From contig CAUEEP010000913.1 of the NCBI GenBank assembly GCA_958450365.1, forward strand, positions 1 through 64,000: DNA of 64,000 bases, in the 5' to 3' direction. The notes below the pieces were generated by a model that worked only from the letters and a program-made list of their open reading frames with translations, was not told the origin of the DNA and did no database searches. This DNA is from Mesorhabditis belari. Taxonomy: Eukaryota > Nematoda > Chromadorea > Rhabditida > Rhabditidae. The position numbers were made by a program, and so were the translations under genes. Shown piece after piece: positions 47,194 to 58,349 of the stretch; position 1 is the first letter of the stretch, and every line of letters starts with the position of its first letter.

Positions 47194-47726
47194 TGACAAT
47201 TTTATTTTTTAGATTAATGCGCTGAAAATTCTTTATATATGATACATTCGGAATATGATTTTGGACGTAGATAAACAAATCAAATGTCATTTTGAAGTCT
47301 TACTGTAGAAAAGAGCAATTTGCTTACAAGGGAAAGGCGTCAACTTATGCCGTATTGAAAATTTAACATTTGCGGCCACATTTCTAAAAGCTACAGAAAG
47401 CGGGCTAAGACTCAACTCGATTATTCATTGCAAATTATTGAGACGACGTCATTAAGGAGCTCGAAATTCAAGGTGATTTTTTATGCGAAATATCTCGCGT
47501 TTGTGAAGCGTTCTGCAAAAACCAAAAAACCGGATTCAAAATCCCCATGGTCAATTCTATAAGATGGGCTTGAGCTCGAATCAAAGCATAAGTTGGTGCC
47601 TTTCCCTTGTTAGTAGACAAAAAATGCACCAAAAAAAACGGCAGTTCAAGAAATGGAACTATTTTGAGCAAACCTTGCTTACGACTGGCTTAAAAAAATG
47701 GAAAGAAATAATTTTCGTCTTAAATT

Positions 47727-48949
47727 TCAACTCTTCATCAATCTTCCCAATTTTCCGACACCCTTTTTCGCTTTGAGGAACATGCGTAGAATAATGACTG
47801 AAAAGAAAATTGGTTAAGTTTAAGCAATATGTGTTTTCAACCTGCAAGAACGATGCTGATAATCGAGAGAACGAGCGCAACAACGGAGATAATCAAAGCG
47901 ATCAATGGAAAAGAGGAATCGACGGAGTCTTTGTCTGAAAGATTCGGCTGTAGACAGGACAACTTTTTGAAAACTAGCCGGGAAATGTCTAAATGATTCC
48001 AAAAGTGGCAAGTGTTATATCGAGAATTGTAGCCCGAATTCTCGGCAACATTTATCTACCAAAAACTTCCCGATTCGACTTATACAACTCATTTAACAAG
48101 CGCTTGTCTGAGCGCTATTCTCTCTTCTCTTCAATCTCTCTTCAACTTAAATTTTGGTTATGCCAGTTCAACCAAAACAGTTAAGTGTGTTTCTTAAGGT
48201 TATTAAGTGATGTTAAATGCTATTTTTGCATTGAAAAGCTTTTCTTAACAATTTTTAATTGTTAAGAGAGAAGCGGTCAAATGACAGATCGCTAGAGAGA
48301 TGTCGACTAACGCTCATTCAAGCGCTTGTTAAATGATTTAGATAAGTCGAATCGAGAAGTTTTTAGTAGATGAATGAAGCCAAGATTAAGGGCTTCAATT
48401 CTCTATATAACACTTGCCACTTTTGAAATTAATTAGACATTTCCCAGCTAGTTTTTAAAAATTCTAAATATAATTCGCGGTCATCATGTATTGACGCATT
48501 TGTTTAAGAGTTTAAGATTAGATTTCAAATGGTTTATGGGCTTGTTTGAGAAAATGGGCATTCAATATAATCATGTTAAAAAGACTATACTTTAAAGACT
48601 ATTACAAGACTATTAGACTTTGATAGTCTTTAAAGACTATACTTTAAAGACTATTACAAAGACTGTGCCTTGGGATTGGATAACTTCTTTGGTTTTGGTG
48701 ATCAGTTTTATGCAGATACAGTTACTATATAAATGCTAGCTTTCAAAAGTCTATAAAAGAACAAGCATACAAAAATTTCAGCTCTAAAAGTAAAGAAAAT
48801 GCTCTAACGTGAGCTCTCTGATGAATTTAGATTTCCAAAATTCAGCTGAAAACCTTTGACTTAATCTTAATCAAGTCTTCTTCTCGAAACTGACCTTTAT
48901 TCGCTGAAATGAGCGGAATAAGAAATAGAAGAATAAGGAAACTCTTCAT
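47727..48949 (-). CDS. 72-aa protein with signal peptide and transmembrane segment
   Basis: Three in-phase exons: 48949-48895, 47934-47842, 47797-47727 (219 bp). Residues 1-16 form a signal peptide (MKSFLILLFLIPLISA), then a short acidic ectodomain NKDKDSVDSSFP, then a 25-30 residue hydrophobic span (LIALIISVVALVLSIISIVL) and a basic tail (KAKKGVGKLGRLMKS). This fits a tiny type I membrane protein or a membrane-active peptide; no family recognised. Intron 1 carries a palindromic element at 47975-48450. The exact match of three phases and the hydrophobic pattern support it as a gene. Confidence 0.6.
47975..48450. mobile_element. Fold-back element in the 72-aa gene intron
   Basis: TAGCCGGGAAATGTCTAAAT versus the inverse ending ATTTCCCAGCTA, with AAGTGGCAAGTGTTATAT, TTAACAAGCGCTTG and other shared arm blocks. 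Related to 3060-3785 through the GGCTTCAAT/AATTAAGGGC blocks. Confidence 0.7.
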
Positions 48950-49336
48950 GATTTTGATTGGTCAAAAAAGAAATCAATATAGGGAATTATTCGAAAGCTT
49001 TTCCTTTCCTTTTCTCTTTTTATTTCCTTTCTTTTCGCTCAAATGCCCCTTTTTGTTTATTTGTCGAGTGATTCACGTTTTTTTGGTGCCGTGTCAGCTG
49101 TGCTTTGGGATTGGATGACTTTTTTTGGTTTTGATGATAATTCCTGATTAAACGGAAACAAAATATAGAAGGGAAATGGGCAGGGAATGTTTTGTTGGAT
49201 TTGCGCTTGAAATGCATCCCAAATGTGAGCCATCTGGTGCCACAGGTTTTTCAAATCTCTTTTTGTTGTTTTTTTAATCTAAATTTTTCCAATCAAAACC
49301 GATCGGCTTCACAAAAGTGAACACAGAGTGATGCCT

Positions 49337-49415
49337 AATGTACAGCAGCCTAATGTACAGCAGCCTAATGTACAGCAGCCTAATGTACAGCAGCCTAATG
49401 TACAGCAGCCTAATG
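49337..49415. repeat. Minisatellite, unit TACAGCAGCCTAATG (15 bp, about 5-6 units)
   Basis: Near-perfect tandem units; being a multiple of three they translate as LLYIR repeats on the minus strand, which is not evidence of a gene. Stretch 48950-50150 otherwise shows nothing. Confidence 0.92.
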
Positions 49416-50162
49416 CCTAATGTATGTCGAGCATCTATCGAACATCGAACACCAACAAAATCGTCAGTTTTCATTCAATCAACTCAATTTTAGATCATTT
49501 AATAAGAATTACGGTGCTCGTGTACAAGAATGAAATAGAAAGCTGAAAGTTGAAAGCTAAAAGCTGAAAACGGAAAGCTTTCTGAAAGCTTTAGTCTTAA
49601 CATGTTGACAACATTGTCACCTGATGCTGTCTGACACATATTCGTTCGCCTGGGACATTGTCACCTGATGTCAGGTGACAGTACCAAAATTGATTTTTTT
49701 GTGCATATTTATGTTTACTGATGATGGATATTAAATAAGCAAGTAGGATAGTATCTATATTCGACTTGGTCCCGGAAAATCTCGATTTAACCGTTGATTA
49801 TTAAAATTTTAATCTTTTAGGTGACAATTTCAGGTGACATTTTTTGTCGAAAAAAACAACGTTGTCCCATGGGATTGTTTGTGCAAAAACGCCATTGTCG
49901 TCAACGTGTTAAGTATCGCTTTTTTTGAGCCAATTCAAATTCAAGCCAATTCAAACTAAGCAACACAATTCAGGATCTGTCTTAGACAAAAATTTGAAAT
50001 GTTTATTGAAATTGAAATGCAAAAATCATTGTTCAAATATTAGAGAATCTAAAAATTTCGAAACAATCCGAAAATCTTGAAAAACTTCCCGGTAACTGTT
50101 GATTGAGCGAAGGCTAGATTGTAATTGGGCACACAGTTTCCCGATGACTCAACACCAAAGAT

Positions 50163-50320
50163 CGCTCTTTTCCTTTTTCCTTCTCTTTTCCTTTTTCCTT
50201 CTCTTTTCTTTTTTCCTTCTCTTTTCCTTTTTCCTTCTCTTTTCTTTTTTCCTTCTCTTTTCCTTTTTCCTTCTCTTTTCTTTTTTCCTTCTCTTTTCCT
50301 TTTTCCTTCTCTTTTCCTCA
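50163..50320. repeat. Polypyrimidine satellite, unit TTTTCCTTTTTCCTTCTC (18 bp)
   Basis: About nine units, all pyrimidine on the plus strand over roughly 160 bp. It makes artefactual ORFs on both strands (Phe/Leu/Ser-rich; Lys/Arg/Glu-rich). Confidence 0.92.
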
Positions 50321-50507
50321 AAAACCCATTGATTTTTTGCGTGTCTTTCTTTCTTTTCACTTTAAAATTCTTTCCTTTTTTTTTCATCATCGTTGCACAA
50401 CTTTGCAATACGGATTTTTCGGAATTTAACTGCTTCCTTAATTCTCTCATTCTTCTACAACAATTTTTTTTACGTTTTATACTCTTTAAAAGTTTGAATC
50501 GAATTTA

Positions 50508-51044
50508 TTGAGTTGGTGAATTGAAAACTGCGGGCTATTGTCATGTGTGACAGTTTGAGCACTTTCTTCAAAAGAAACCCATTTTGGTGTCAATGGAAAA
50601 GTTGTAGAGAATCAAAAATCAAGCTTATATCCAAATTTTCAGAACGACTCAAAAACTGGTTTTCAAGAAATGCCAAATTTACGAATTTTTGACAAAACTT
50701 GCATTTTAAGCGAAACTACTAAGTGTATCTTTTTGGAAATTTGGCTATAAGCCTAATTTTTGATTCTCTACAACTTTTCTATTGACACCAAAATGGGTTT
50801 CTTTTGAAGAAAGTGCTCAAACTGGACAAACTGGGACATCTCCAGTCCTCGATTTTTGAGTCTCACACTTGTCTCACACACAAACCAAAATCCTACTACG
50901 AAAGAGGAATCCGCAAATCCGCAAATTGCCTGTAAAATAGGCAGAAGTTGTCAATAATAATGGAAATTATTTGGAATGAATTTATGGTTTTATGTTGAAT
51001 AAATTTTAGTTCAAAGTCCCGCAGTTTTCAATTCACCAACCCAA
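50508..51044. mobile_element. TA-flanked MITE, family B, copy 3
   Basis: Complete copy, TA at 50506-50507 and 51045-51046. It contains an extra AATCCGCA duplication compared with 14483-15010. Confidence 0.9.
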
Positions 51045-51201
51045 TAGAATTGAAAATTACAGACACAAAAAGTTTGAAAGTGCTTATGCGTGCTTCTAAA
51101 ACGTTCTTTTAACGTTGGACGTTCTTTTAAAGCTTGGACGCTTTTGTGCATTCTTGAAAAATTGCTTTCTCCAAAGTTTTCCCATTTAGAAAACCCAATT
51201 A

Positions 51202-51416
51202 TTAGGTTGACCGATAAGTCCAATCCGTTTTTCAATTCGTTTTTCGTAAAAATCTCGATCGTTTTTTGACCAATCGCTTTGAAGATTTGGTTACCTTGTA
51301 GCCAAGCCAAAATTTGGTTACCTTGAAGCCAAGCTTTCAGAGCAATCGACCAAAAACAAACAAGATTTTCGAGAAAAACGAATTGAAAAAACAGAGGACT
51401 TATCGGCGAACCAAAC
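51202..51416. mobile_element. mariner MITE with TTAGGTTGACCGATAAGTCC end
   Basis: The left TIR is a typical mariner end; the right end GGACTTATCGGCGAACC is its inverse with a few changes. The inside has a 24-bp tandem (TTGGTTACCTTG.AGCCAAGC). It ends about 45 bp before the Tpt1 start codon. Confidence 0.85.
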
Positions 51417-51449
51417 AGAATTGTTACTTTGTCTTTAACTTTATCTTTA

Positions 51450-51456
51450 CTTTCAG
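51450..51456 (+). promoter_or_regulatory. Probable trans-splice acceptor of the Tpt1 gene
   Basis: TTATCTTTACTTTCAG ends six bases before the start codon. Together with the MITE just upstream this leaves almost no unique promoter DNA. Confidence 0.5.
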
Positions 51457-51461
51457 AAACA

Positions 51462-52361
51462 ATGAACAAACAACGATCGACTCGATCAAATCCCGAAAGT
51501 GACAAAGAGAGGCGACTTTCAATCGAATTGTCGTATATGTTGAGACATGATGAGAAAATGATTGCATATATTGATGAGAATGGATTTGCACAAATTGAGA
51601 CAATTTTGAGGAGATTTCATGGGAAAATGACGAGAGAATTGCTGGAAAAAATTGTTCGCGAAGACAAAAAAGGACGATATGAGATATGCGGGGAAATGGT
51701 TTGTGATCGATCTTTTTGGGTACAGATCTGGTTCCTTTTCTCTACCGATTTGGTTCCTTTTCTCTACAGATTTGGTTCCTTTTCTCTACTGATTTGGTTC
51801 CTTTTCTCTACTGATTTGTTTCCCTTTCTCTAGAGATTTGGTTCCTTTTCTCTACAGATTTGGTTCCTTTTCTCTACAGATTTGGTTCCTTTTCTCTACT
51901 GATTTGGTTCCTTTTCTCTACTGATTTGTTTCCCTTTCTCTACAGATTTAGTTCTTTTTCTTTAAAGAGTATGCTTTAAAATCAAAAATCTCAAATAGAT
52001 TACCGACTTGTTTAACTTAACTTTTACCAAAGCCAAAAAGAGTTTTCAGATCCGAGCCGTGAATGGTCACTCAATTCCCCTGAAAATCATCGGCGATCGT
52101 CTCTCCACTCCTCCATCAATTCTTTATCATTTAACATCTAAAGAAGCTGTTTCATCAATTCTTTCAACAGGATTAGATCGAAGAACAAGAATTTACATCC
52201 ATTTCTCTCCTGAATACCCACAGAAAACCCCGAAAAGGAATACTCTTTTGATAATCGATCCACCAAAGGATTTTGAATATTTTCGTACACCAAATGGCTA
52301 TATTGTATGCAAAGAGACAATTCCACCCGAAAATATTAAAGTTGAGGAGATTAAAGTGTGA
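51462..52361 (+). CDS. tRNA 2'-phosphotransferase, Tpt1/KptA family
   Basis: Two exons, 51462-51698 and 52050-52361, join in phase 0 to give 182 aa, near the minimum for the family. Tpt1 transfers the 2'-phosphate left at a tRNA splice junction to NAD+, releasing ADP-ribose cyclic phosphate and nicotinamide. Seen: LSIELSYMLRH (catalytic Arg28-His29), the KIVREDKKGRYEI winged-helix end, IRAVNGHSIPL (Arg81), ILYHLTSKEAVSSILSTGL, IYIHFS, KRNTLLIID (Arg142 as likely fourth catalytic Arg), and FRTPNGYIVCKETIPPENI. The usual YHGT motif reads YHLT, losing a glycine. The second exon begins exactly at the family's IRA motif, which fixes the intron. That 351-bp intron is largely a minisatellite. Confidence 0.93.
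51720..51960. repeat. Minisatellite in the Tpt1 intron, unit GATTTGGTTCCTTTTCTCTA (about 22 bp)
   Basis: About eleven units of GATTTGGTTCCTTTTCTCTA plus CA/CT, with GTTTCCC variants. Pyrimidine-rich, ends about 90 bp before the acceptor. Confidence 0.9.
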
Positions 52362-52671
52362 TTTTTTTACATTTTTGGACATAAAACGAGTAATATATGA
52401 GTGATTTGAGAGTGAATACGTTCATTCTCATTCAAATCTTTTAATATGATTGTTATTGTTATGCTTGAGAGCTTTTGAAAATAAAGTTTTCATCAACCGA
52501 CAAAAAGTGCAGCTGATATCCCAAAATTTCTATTCCCAAATTGACACACAGAACAGACACAAATTTCTATTCAGAACATGTAAAAACGAGACTGTAAGTA
52601 CATTTGGCATTAAACTACCATCGAAGCTAATGTTTTTGATTACTTTTTGATTACTAAACGATAAAAAATGA

Positions 52672-53482
52672 TCACTCGCCGCTGAGGCCGATGAGAACAA
52701 TGATGCAAACACACGACACCACGATCAATCCAACGGTCAGACCAACACTAAAATATCAATATAGTTCAAAACAAAAAAAATGACTCACTTTGATCCTTCA
52801 CTTTCTGTCGCCGATGCGGTGGTGGCTTGTTGAGAATTCTTTTCTTTTCTTTTCCGATATTCCCGGGATCGGTTTTGTTTGATGATGTTGTGCGTATCAA
52901 AAGCTGAAATTCAGGGCTATTTTTTGATACCTAAGCGTGCATTGTAGCATAAAACAGTGTCGAGAAACACTCGTTCAAAGCTAGACTACGCAACACTCCG
53001 CACCGTCATTATGGGGCTGGGATACTATTACAGTATTTACGGTAGGTAAACTTTGAATTTTTCGCTTTTAGCTAAAAGCATTGATAAAGAAACAAAGTTT
53101 GAAAGCTTTTAGTTAAAAAGTATAAATATTTCTATTAAAACATAATTTGAAGACAATTCATTTTTAGCGATCATCGAACCTCGATACATTGGCTGATGTG
53201 GACTCGTTTTCTAGTTGATCATATTATTTTTAACGCTAAATCCTCTTTACTTTTTGTTGTTTATGAGATGCAAATGCAAAATTTCCTTTCAGGCTCTGGA
53301 AGAATCGATCTCCCGAAGTGAACCGCTAAATAAACGGACGAGAGGTAAATTTTAGTTTGCAAACAGAAATGGTTATGATTGAAAGAAGCAATTGATATGA
53401 AAATGTTAAAGAAATGATTGACTCAAATCTCAAAAGGATTCCCAGGTTTTGTTCACTTACTTGCCTTCGAGAGAATCACCAT
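52672..53482 (-). CDS. 70-aa tail-anchored membrane protein (tentative)
   Basis: Three exons in phase: 53482-53461 (MVILSKA), 52903-52789, 52747-52672, total 213 bp. The middle exon is hydrophilic and very basic then Ser/Thr/Gln-rich (NRSREYRKRKEKNSQQATTA); the last exon is a C-terminal membrane span, VGLTVGLIVVSCVCIIVLIG, followed by LSGE. This is a tail-anchor layout; no family recognised. The acceptor of the middle exon (CCCTGAATTTCAG) and its first ten bases lie in a remnant of MITE family A. Exon 1 is very short and is the weakest part. Confidence 0.5.
52894..53044. mobile_element. MITE family A, half copy 7
   Basis: Runs from the central GTATCAAAAGCTGAAATTC to the TTTACGGTA end at 53044. 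Overlaps the acceptor and start of an exon on the minus strand. Stretch 53490-54230 has no supported gene. Confidence 0.85.
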
Positions 53483-54445
53483 TTAAAGAAACTATAATAT
53501 AATGACGACGGCAACTTTAAGCGCATTTTGTTTATCACAACGTCACACGGTTTTTCAAGTGATTGAACCCAAAAAAAAAAAAATGATTTTATTGCAATGA
53601 ATTTCGCCCTCTTCTCTTTCCAATAAAAGAAAATTGATCGTTGAATGGATCCGAAGTAGAGAAAATGATTGATGGATCACATAAAAAGATTTCAATCATT
53701 CTTTTCTCTTCTCCCATTTTCTCCACAAATATCACCAAATCCATCCATTCTCTCCATTGAAATCGGAAAAAGAAAAGAAAAGGTATTTTCTATTCGCTGT
53801 ACACACATCCACTCAAAAAAAAATGCGGGGCAAAACATTGCCGATCGTCCACCATTCAGCTGACTGACCGTGTTTATCTCTCTTCTTAAATTTTTGATTA
53901 TTTTCTCAAATTTGGCAAAGAATTCAAAGTTTGATTTATTTTCTTTTATTTGTATGAAACATTCTTCATGGTTTTCAGTTGTACGCTTTAAGCAATTCTT
54001 TATTTTTAAACAGCTTTTAGTGTGCTAGATGGAGAAGATATGGGAAAACTTGAAAAATTATTATTTGAGAAAAATTATAGAAAATTATAGTAAACCGATT
54101 CTGCCTGAAAAGCCGTACAGCCTTACAATTGTAAGCCGTACAGCCTTGCTTTAGCTAGGAACCGCCACTCCTTTTTAAAAGCACGGTTTATAAAAATGCA
54201 ACGATGTTTTTGCGACAGATCACTTAAATATAATCTATTAGACTGGCCGATAAGTTGGTAGAATTTTTTTATCAACTTTTAAAGTTGTAATTTCTCAAAA
54301 ACCTCACCATCAATTTTTCTGAGAATTTAGCAGTAAATAAAACCGATCGTTAAAAAAGTTTTTGCCAAAATATGAGAGCAGTTTTAGCGGCTAGTTTTGA
54401 AGATTTCATTAGTTGAATGGTTCCTGGCGCCTTTTGAGGGAACAA

Positions 54446-55290
54446 TCTTCAATCGAACCGTCTTCAATCGAACAATCTTCAATCGAACAATCTTCAATCG
54501 AACAGTCTTCAATCGAACAGTCTTCAATCTTCAATCGAACCGTCTTCAATCGAACAATCTTCAATCGAAAAGTCTTCAATCGAACAGTCTTCAATCTTCA
54601 ATCGAACAATCTTCAATCGAACCGTCTTCAATCGAACAGTCTTCAATCGAACAGTCTTCAATCGAACAATCTTCAATCGAACAGTCTTCAATCTTCAATC
54701 GAACAGTCTTCAATCGAACAGTCTTCAATCGAACAATCTTCAATCGAACAGTCTTCAATCGAACAGTCTTCAATCGAACAATCTTCAATCGAACAGTCTT
54801 CAATCTTCAATCGAACAGTCTTCAATCGAACAGTCTTCAATCGAACAGTCTTCAATCGAACAATCTTCAATCGAACAGTCTTCAATCTTCAATCGAACAG
54901 TCTTCAATCGAACAGTCTTCAATCGAACAATCTTCAATCTTCAATCGAACAGTCTTCAATCTTCAATCGAACAGTCTTCAATCGAACAGTCTTCAATCGA
55001 ACAGTCTTCAATCGAACAATCTTCAATCGAACAGTCTTCAATCTTCAATCGAACAGTCTTCAATCGAACAGTCTTCAATCGAACAGTCTTCAATCGAACA
55101 ATCTTCAATCGAACAGTCTTCAATCTTCAATCGAACAGTCTTCAATCGAACAATCTTCAATCGAACAGTCTTCAATCTTCAATCGAACAGTCTTCAATCG
55201 AACAGTCTTCAATCGAACAGTCTTCAATCGAACAGTCTTCAATCGAACAATCTTCAATCGAACAATCTTCAATCGAACCGTCTTCAATCG
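54446..55290. repeat. Satellite array, unit AATCGAACAGTCTTC (15 bp, about 55 units)
   Basis: 15-bp units with position-specific variants (AACAATCTTC, AACCGTCTTC) and occasional 6-bp extra CTTCAAT. Higher-order repetition of about 150 bp is visible. Units of 15 bp keep all frames open, giving 301-codon ORFs that are artefacts. Confidence 0.95.
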
Positions 55291-55785
55291 AACTTTCCAT
55301 AGTCCAGTTTTTAGATAAAAAGATGAACTCAAAAAAAAACAAAATCAAAGTAAACAAAACTGGGATTTTTTTGTTTGGTGAAACCACTTTTCATATAAAG
55401 CTTTAGTTTTTAAAAAAAACGCACGGCTGTTTTGAATTTTCAGTGTCAAAATAGATAGAAAATAGACTCAAAAAAGGCAAAATCTTTAAATGAGCTTCTT
55501 TATCGAAAGTAAATGTGGCTAAAAATATCCATAATCAAATTCTGACATGGATTTGTGGTGGCCGTTTATTTGATATGTAGTTTTTATGCCGAAAAATTTG
55601 ATTTTAAGCTACTGTTTTAAATGTTTTATTGCCAAAAGATGAGAGTTTTTTGCCAAAAAAACTTCATCTTTTGGCAAAAAAACCTTCTACAATACTGGAA
55701 AATGAAATATGAAATTAGAAAATTGAACGCATTTTTTTTTGTGGCCCCGTAACTTCCCAATCTTTTTAGGTAGACCATAAGTGTT

Positions 55786-55912
55786 ACCGTATTTTCTGTA
55801 ATAGTAGTGCAGTCTATAATAGTAGTGCAGTCTGTAATAGTAGTGCAGGCTGGAGGGGGGTTGAAAAAATAGTAGTGCGCACTACTATTACAGAAAATAC
55901 AGCATATATTTT
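55786..55912. repeat. Hairpin of TACCGTATTTTCTGTAATAG type with GTAGTGCAG triplication
   Basis: The left end and the right end (CTACTATTACAGAAAATACA) are inverted; AATAGTAGTGCAGTCT is repeated three times at the left. Related by its tips to MITE A and to the lone end at 36199-36230. Confidence 0.7.
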
Positions 55913-56169
55913 CTGAAAGCTCTAATCAAGATCTCTACGATGGCTTTTAGACACCGTGGAAAATCGCTATTTTTTTCAATTTTTTTAAAAATTAATACGG
56001 AAAAGGAAACCTCATCTTTTGGCAAAAAAAACAGCAACTTTTAATAAAAGTAAAAGGATAAAATTTTCGCAAAGATTAATGGTGGGGGTTTTTAAGAAGA
56101 TATAAGCTTTCCAAATATTCCTAAATAAGCTTTCCAAATATTGTCGGAAATTTGAGGAAAATATCGAAA

Positions 56170-58090
56170 GAAACGCCATTAAATCCAAAAAAGGGAATTC
56201 TTTTTACACGTATATAAACTCTAAATCTAAGGACCCTAACCAAATTCCAAATTCCTTTCTTGATCCATCCAATCCTAGTGAAACACTTTTAGATCCCGGA
56301 AAAATTGTGCTTGAGTTTGGTAATTTCTTTCACAGTGTTTACAATAACCAGATACCTGATGAACCATTCCCGGCTTTTCCACCTAAAGCCATTCCACCAC
56401 AAGCCGATTTCCTCCTTACAGCTAGTGACATCGAAGCTGCTTTCAAAAAGTTGAGACCCAAAAAATCGCCTAGTCCAGACAAAATTACTGCTTTTGTTCT
56501 AAAGAAACTACATAAAGTGCTAGTCATTCCTCTTGCCAAATTCTTCAATAAAATTTTGCTTGTCTCTGCGGTCCCAACTTACTGGAAACAATCTCTTGTG
56601 TCGCCTCTTCTCAAAAAATCGCCCAAAAATATATTCGCTAATTATCGTCCCATTTCTTTAACTTCTCCTGTGTCAAAACTTTTGAAATTATCATAAAAGA
56701 TAAAATTTTCAACATTTTGATAAGTACAATCTTTTTCTGACCAGCAGTTTGGCTTCCTTAAAAATAAATCCACAACTTCTCAACTATTTTAGCCTATAAG
56801 TCCTTTTTCAAAGCTTTAGATCAAAAGAAAAATCTATTTCCCAACTAGAAGCCGTCTTCTTAGATTTTGCAAAAGCTTTTGATTCTGTTCCCATTGATCT
56901 TCTAATTCACAAACTGCATGCTTACCGGCTCAGCCCACTTGTAATTTCGGTCGTCAAAAATTTTCTTTCTCAGCGGACTTTCAAAGTAATTCTAAATAAT
57001 GTTCTTTCTCCCTCTTTTGATTGTCCTAGCGGGGTTCCTCAGGGTAGTATTCTTGGTCCTCTTTTGTTTACTATCTATATTAATGACCTGCCTAACTGTC
57101 CTTTCAAATCAAAAAAATTCCTCCATCTGGCTCTATGCCGATGATGTTAAGCTTACGTTCAAAATTCCCATCGGAACTCAAGTAGCTTCGCTTGCGGCTG
57201 TAAAAGATGCAAACCATGACTTAGAACTTATTAATTTGTGGGCCAAAACGTGGAAGCTTTCCCTATCCCCTTCAAAATCTCAACATTTTCCACTGGTAAA
57301 TTTAGTTTCTCTTTGGTAATTAACAATATTCCTATCAATTACATTAGTAAATTAGATTTTGTTAGAGATTTAGGGTGTCCACATCTCTCCCCTTTTAATT
57401 TCACTAAACATATTGAAATCATTTGTCGAAAAGCTTCTTTTGTTTCTAGCCGTATTCTCAAATCAATTGTTCATCCTAACCTAAACTCTTACCGCAAATG
57501 CTTGACGACTTATATCCGGCCCATCTTAGAATATGCTTCTATTGTTTGGTCTCCCCGCGCACAAGTCTTTATTGAACGCTTGGAGAAAATTCAGAGGAGG
57601 TTCACAAAAAGTCGCTTTATGGAAAATTGACTATTCTAAATATTCTAGCTTTACTTATGAGGAGAGACTTGCTTTTTTTGAACTAAAAACTTTACAGCAT
57701 CGTCGCTTTGTCATTGATTTAGTCGAAACTTTCAAAATCCTCCGTTGTAAACAGATTAGCCCTTTGTTTATAGACTTTTTCAAATTTAAACCGCGGTCAG
57801 GGCCCAGAAGTGGCTCATTCCTTTTGCAAATTCCCTTTGCTTCCAATGCCTCTTTATCAAATTCATTTCCCGTTAGAGCCGCTAGATTATGGAACTTGCT
57901 CCCAAACGACATACGAGAAATTCAGTCGCTTTTCATATTCAAGAAACGTATCGATGCTTTAGATCTAGTGGCTCTTTGCCGTAAGTAATTGGCTTATTGA
58001 TTTCAGTATGTATTGTATGATTAAGTATCACTGTGCATTTCTCTATGATTTCTTTCACTTTATCGTTTGAATAAAGTATTATTATTATAT
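56170..58090 (+). pseudogene. 5'-truncated non-LTR retrotransposon reverse transcriptase
   Basis: The frame opens at about 56175 (KGNSFYTYINSKSKDPNQIP) and reads FGNFFHSVYNNQIPDEPFPA, then FANYRPISLTSPVSKLL. After shifts come FLDFAKAFDSVPIDLLIHKL, SGVPQGSILGPLLFTIYIND, YADDVKLTF (catalytic YADD) and the tail RAARLWNLLPNDIREIQSL. At least three frameshifts and several stops break the ORF. The 3' end is AATAAAG followed by a TATTATTATTATA tail. The endonuclease domain is missing. Jockey/CR1-like by motif wording. Confidence 0.9.
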
Positions 58091-58349
58091 ACTTTAAAAG
58101 TTAATAAAAAAAATCTAAGAACTAATCGGCTAGCCTAGTATTTAGACATAGATAAACTTAAAAACCGCAAAATTTATATAGAAAAATGCGAAAAAACTGT
58201 CCTTACCTAAGAAAAATGGATTATTTTGACAAAATTTCACTCAAATGGGTAATTTGAAGTGGAGAATCCGAATCTAGTGTTAAAATTTTCCAATTTTACG
58301 TTATTGAACATCAAAAAAATGACAATTTGTGAAAAATAGAATAGCAAAT

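Larger units (their letters stand above)
54238..58138. mobile_element. mariner-like inverted repeats enclosing 3.9 kb
   Basis: The left end TTAGACTGGCCGATAAGTTG and the inverse of the right end (CTAGGCTAGCCGATTAGTTC) match over about 47 bp, through TTTTTTTATCAACTTTTAAAG. TA lies outside each end. Inside are a 0.85-kb satellite, a small palindrome and a decayed reverse transcriptase; no mariner transposase is seen. Read as an old mariner MITE enlarged by later insertions. Confidence 0.7.

Noticed and set aside
50049..50511. ORFs of 128-133 codons (KKREGKRKREG on minus, FPSLFLFPSLF on plus)
   Set aside because: Produced by an 18-bp polypyrimidine satellite without stops; no start context or splice support.
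51011..51505. 164-codon minus-strand ORF
   Set aside because: Spans the mariner MITE and the 5' end of Tpt1 in antisense; includes MITE terminal sequence.
53167..53319. Two possible plus-strand exons (RSSNLDTLADVDSFS and a short terminal exon ending GRIDLPK)
   Set aside because: Splice phases fit, but no upstream partner exon exists and they lie in an intron of the opposite-strand gene model; too weak to list.
54397..55318. Two 301-codon ORFs on the plus strand, the longest in the window
   Set aside because: They are translations of a 15-bp satellite (IEQSS/FNRTV/LQSNS repeats) and open in several frames on both strands.
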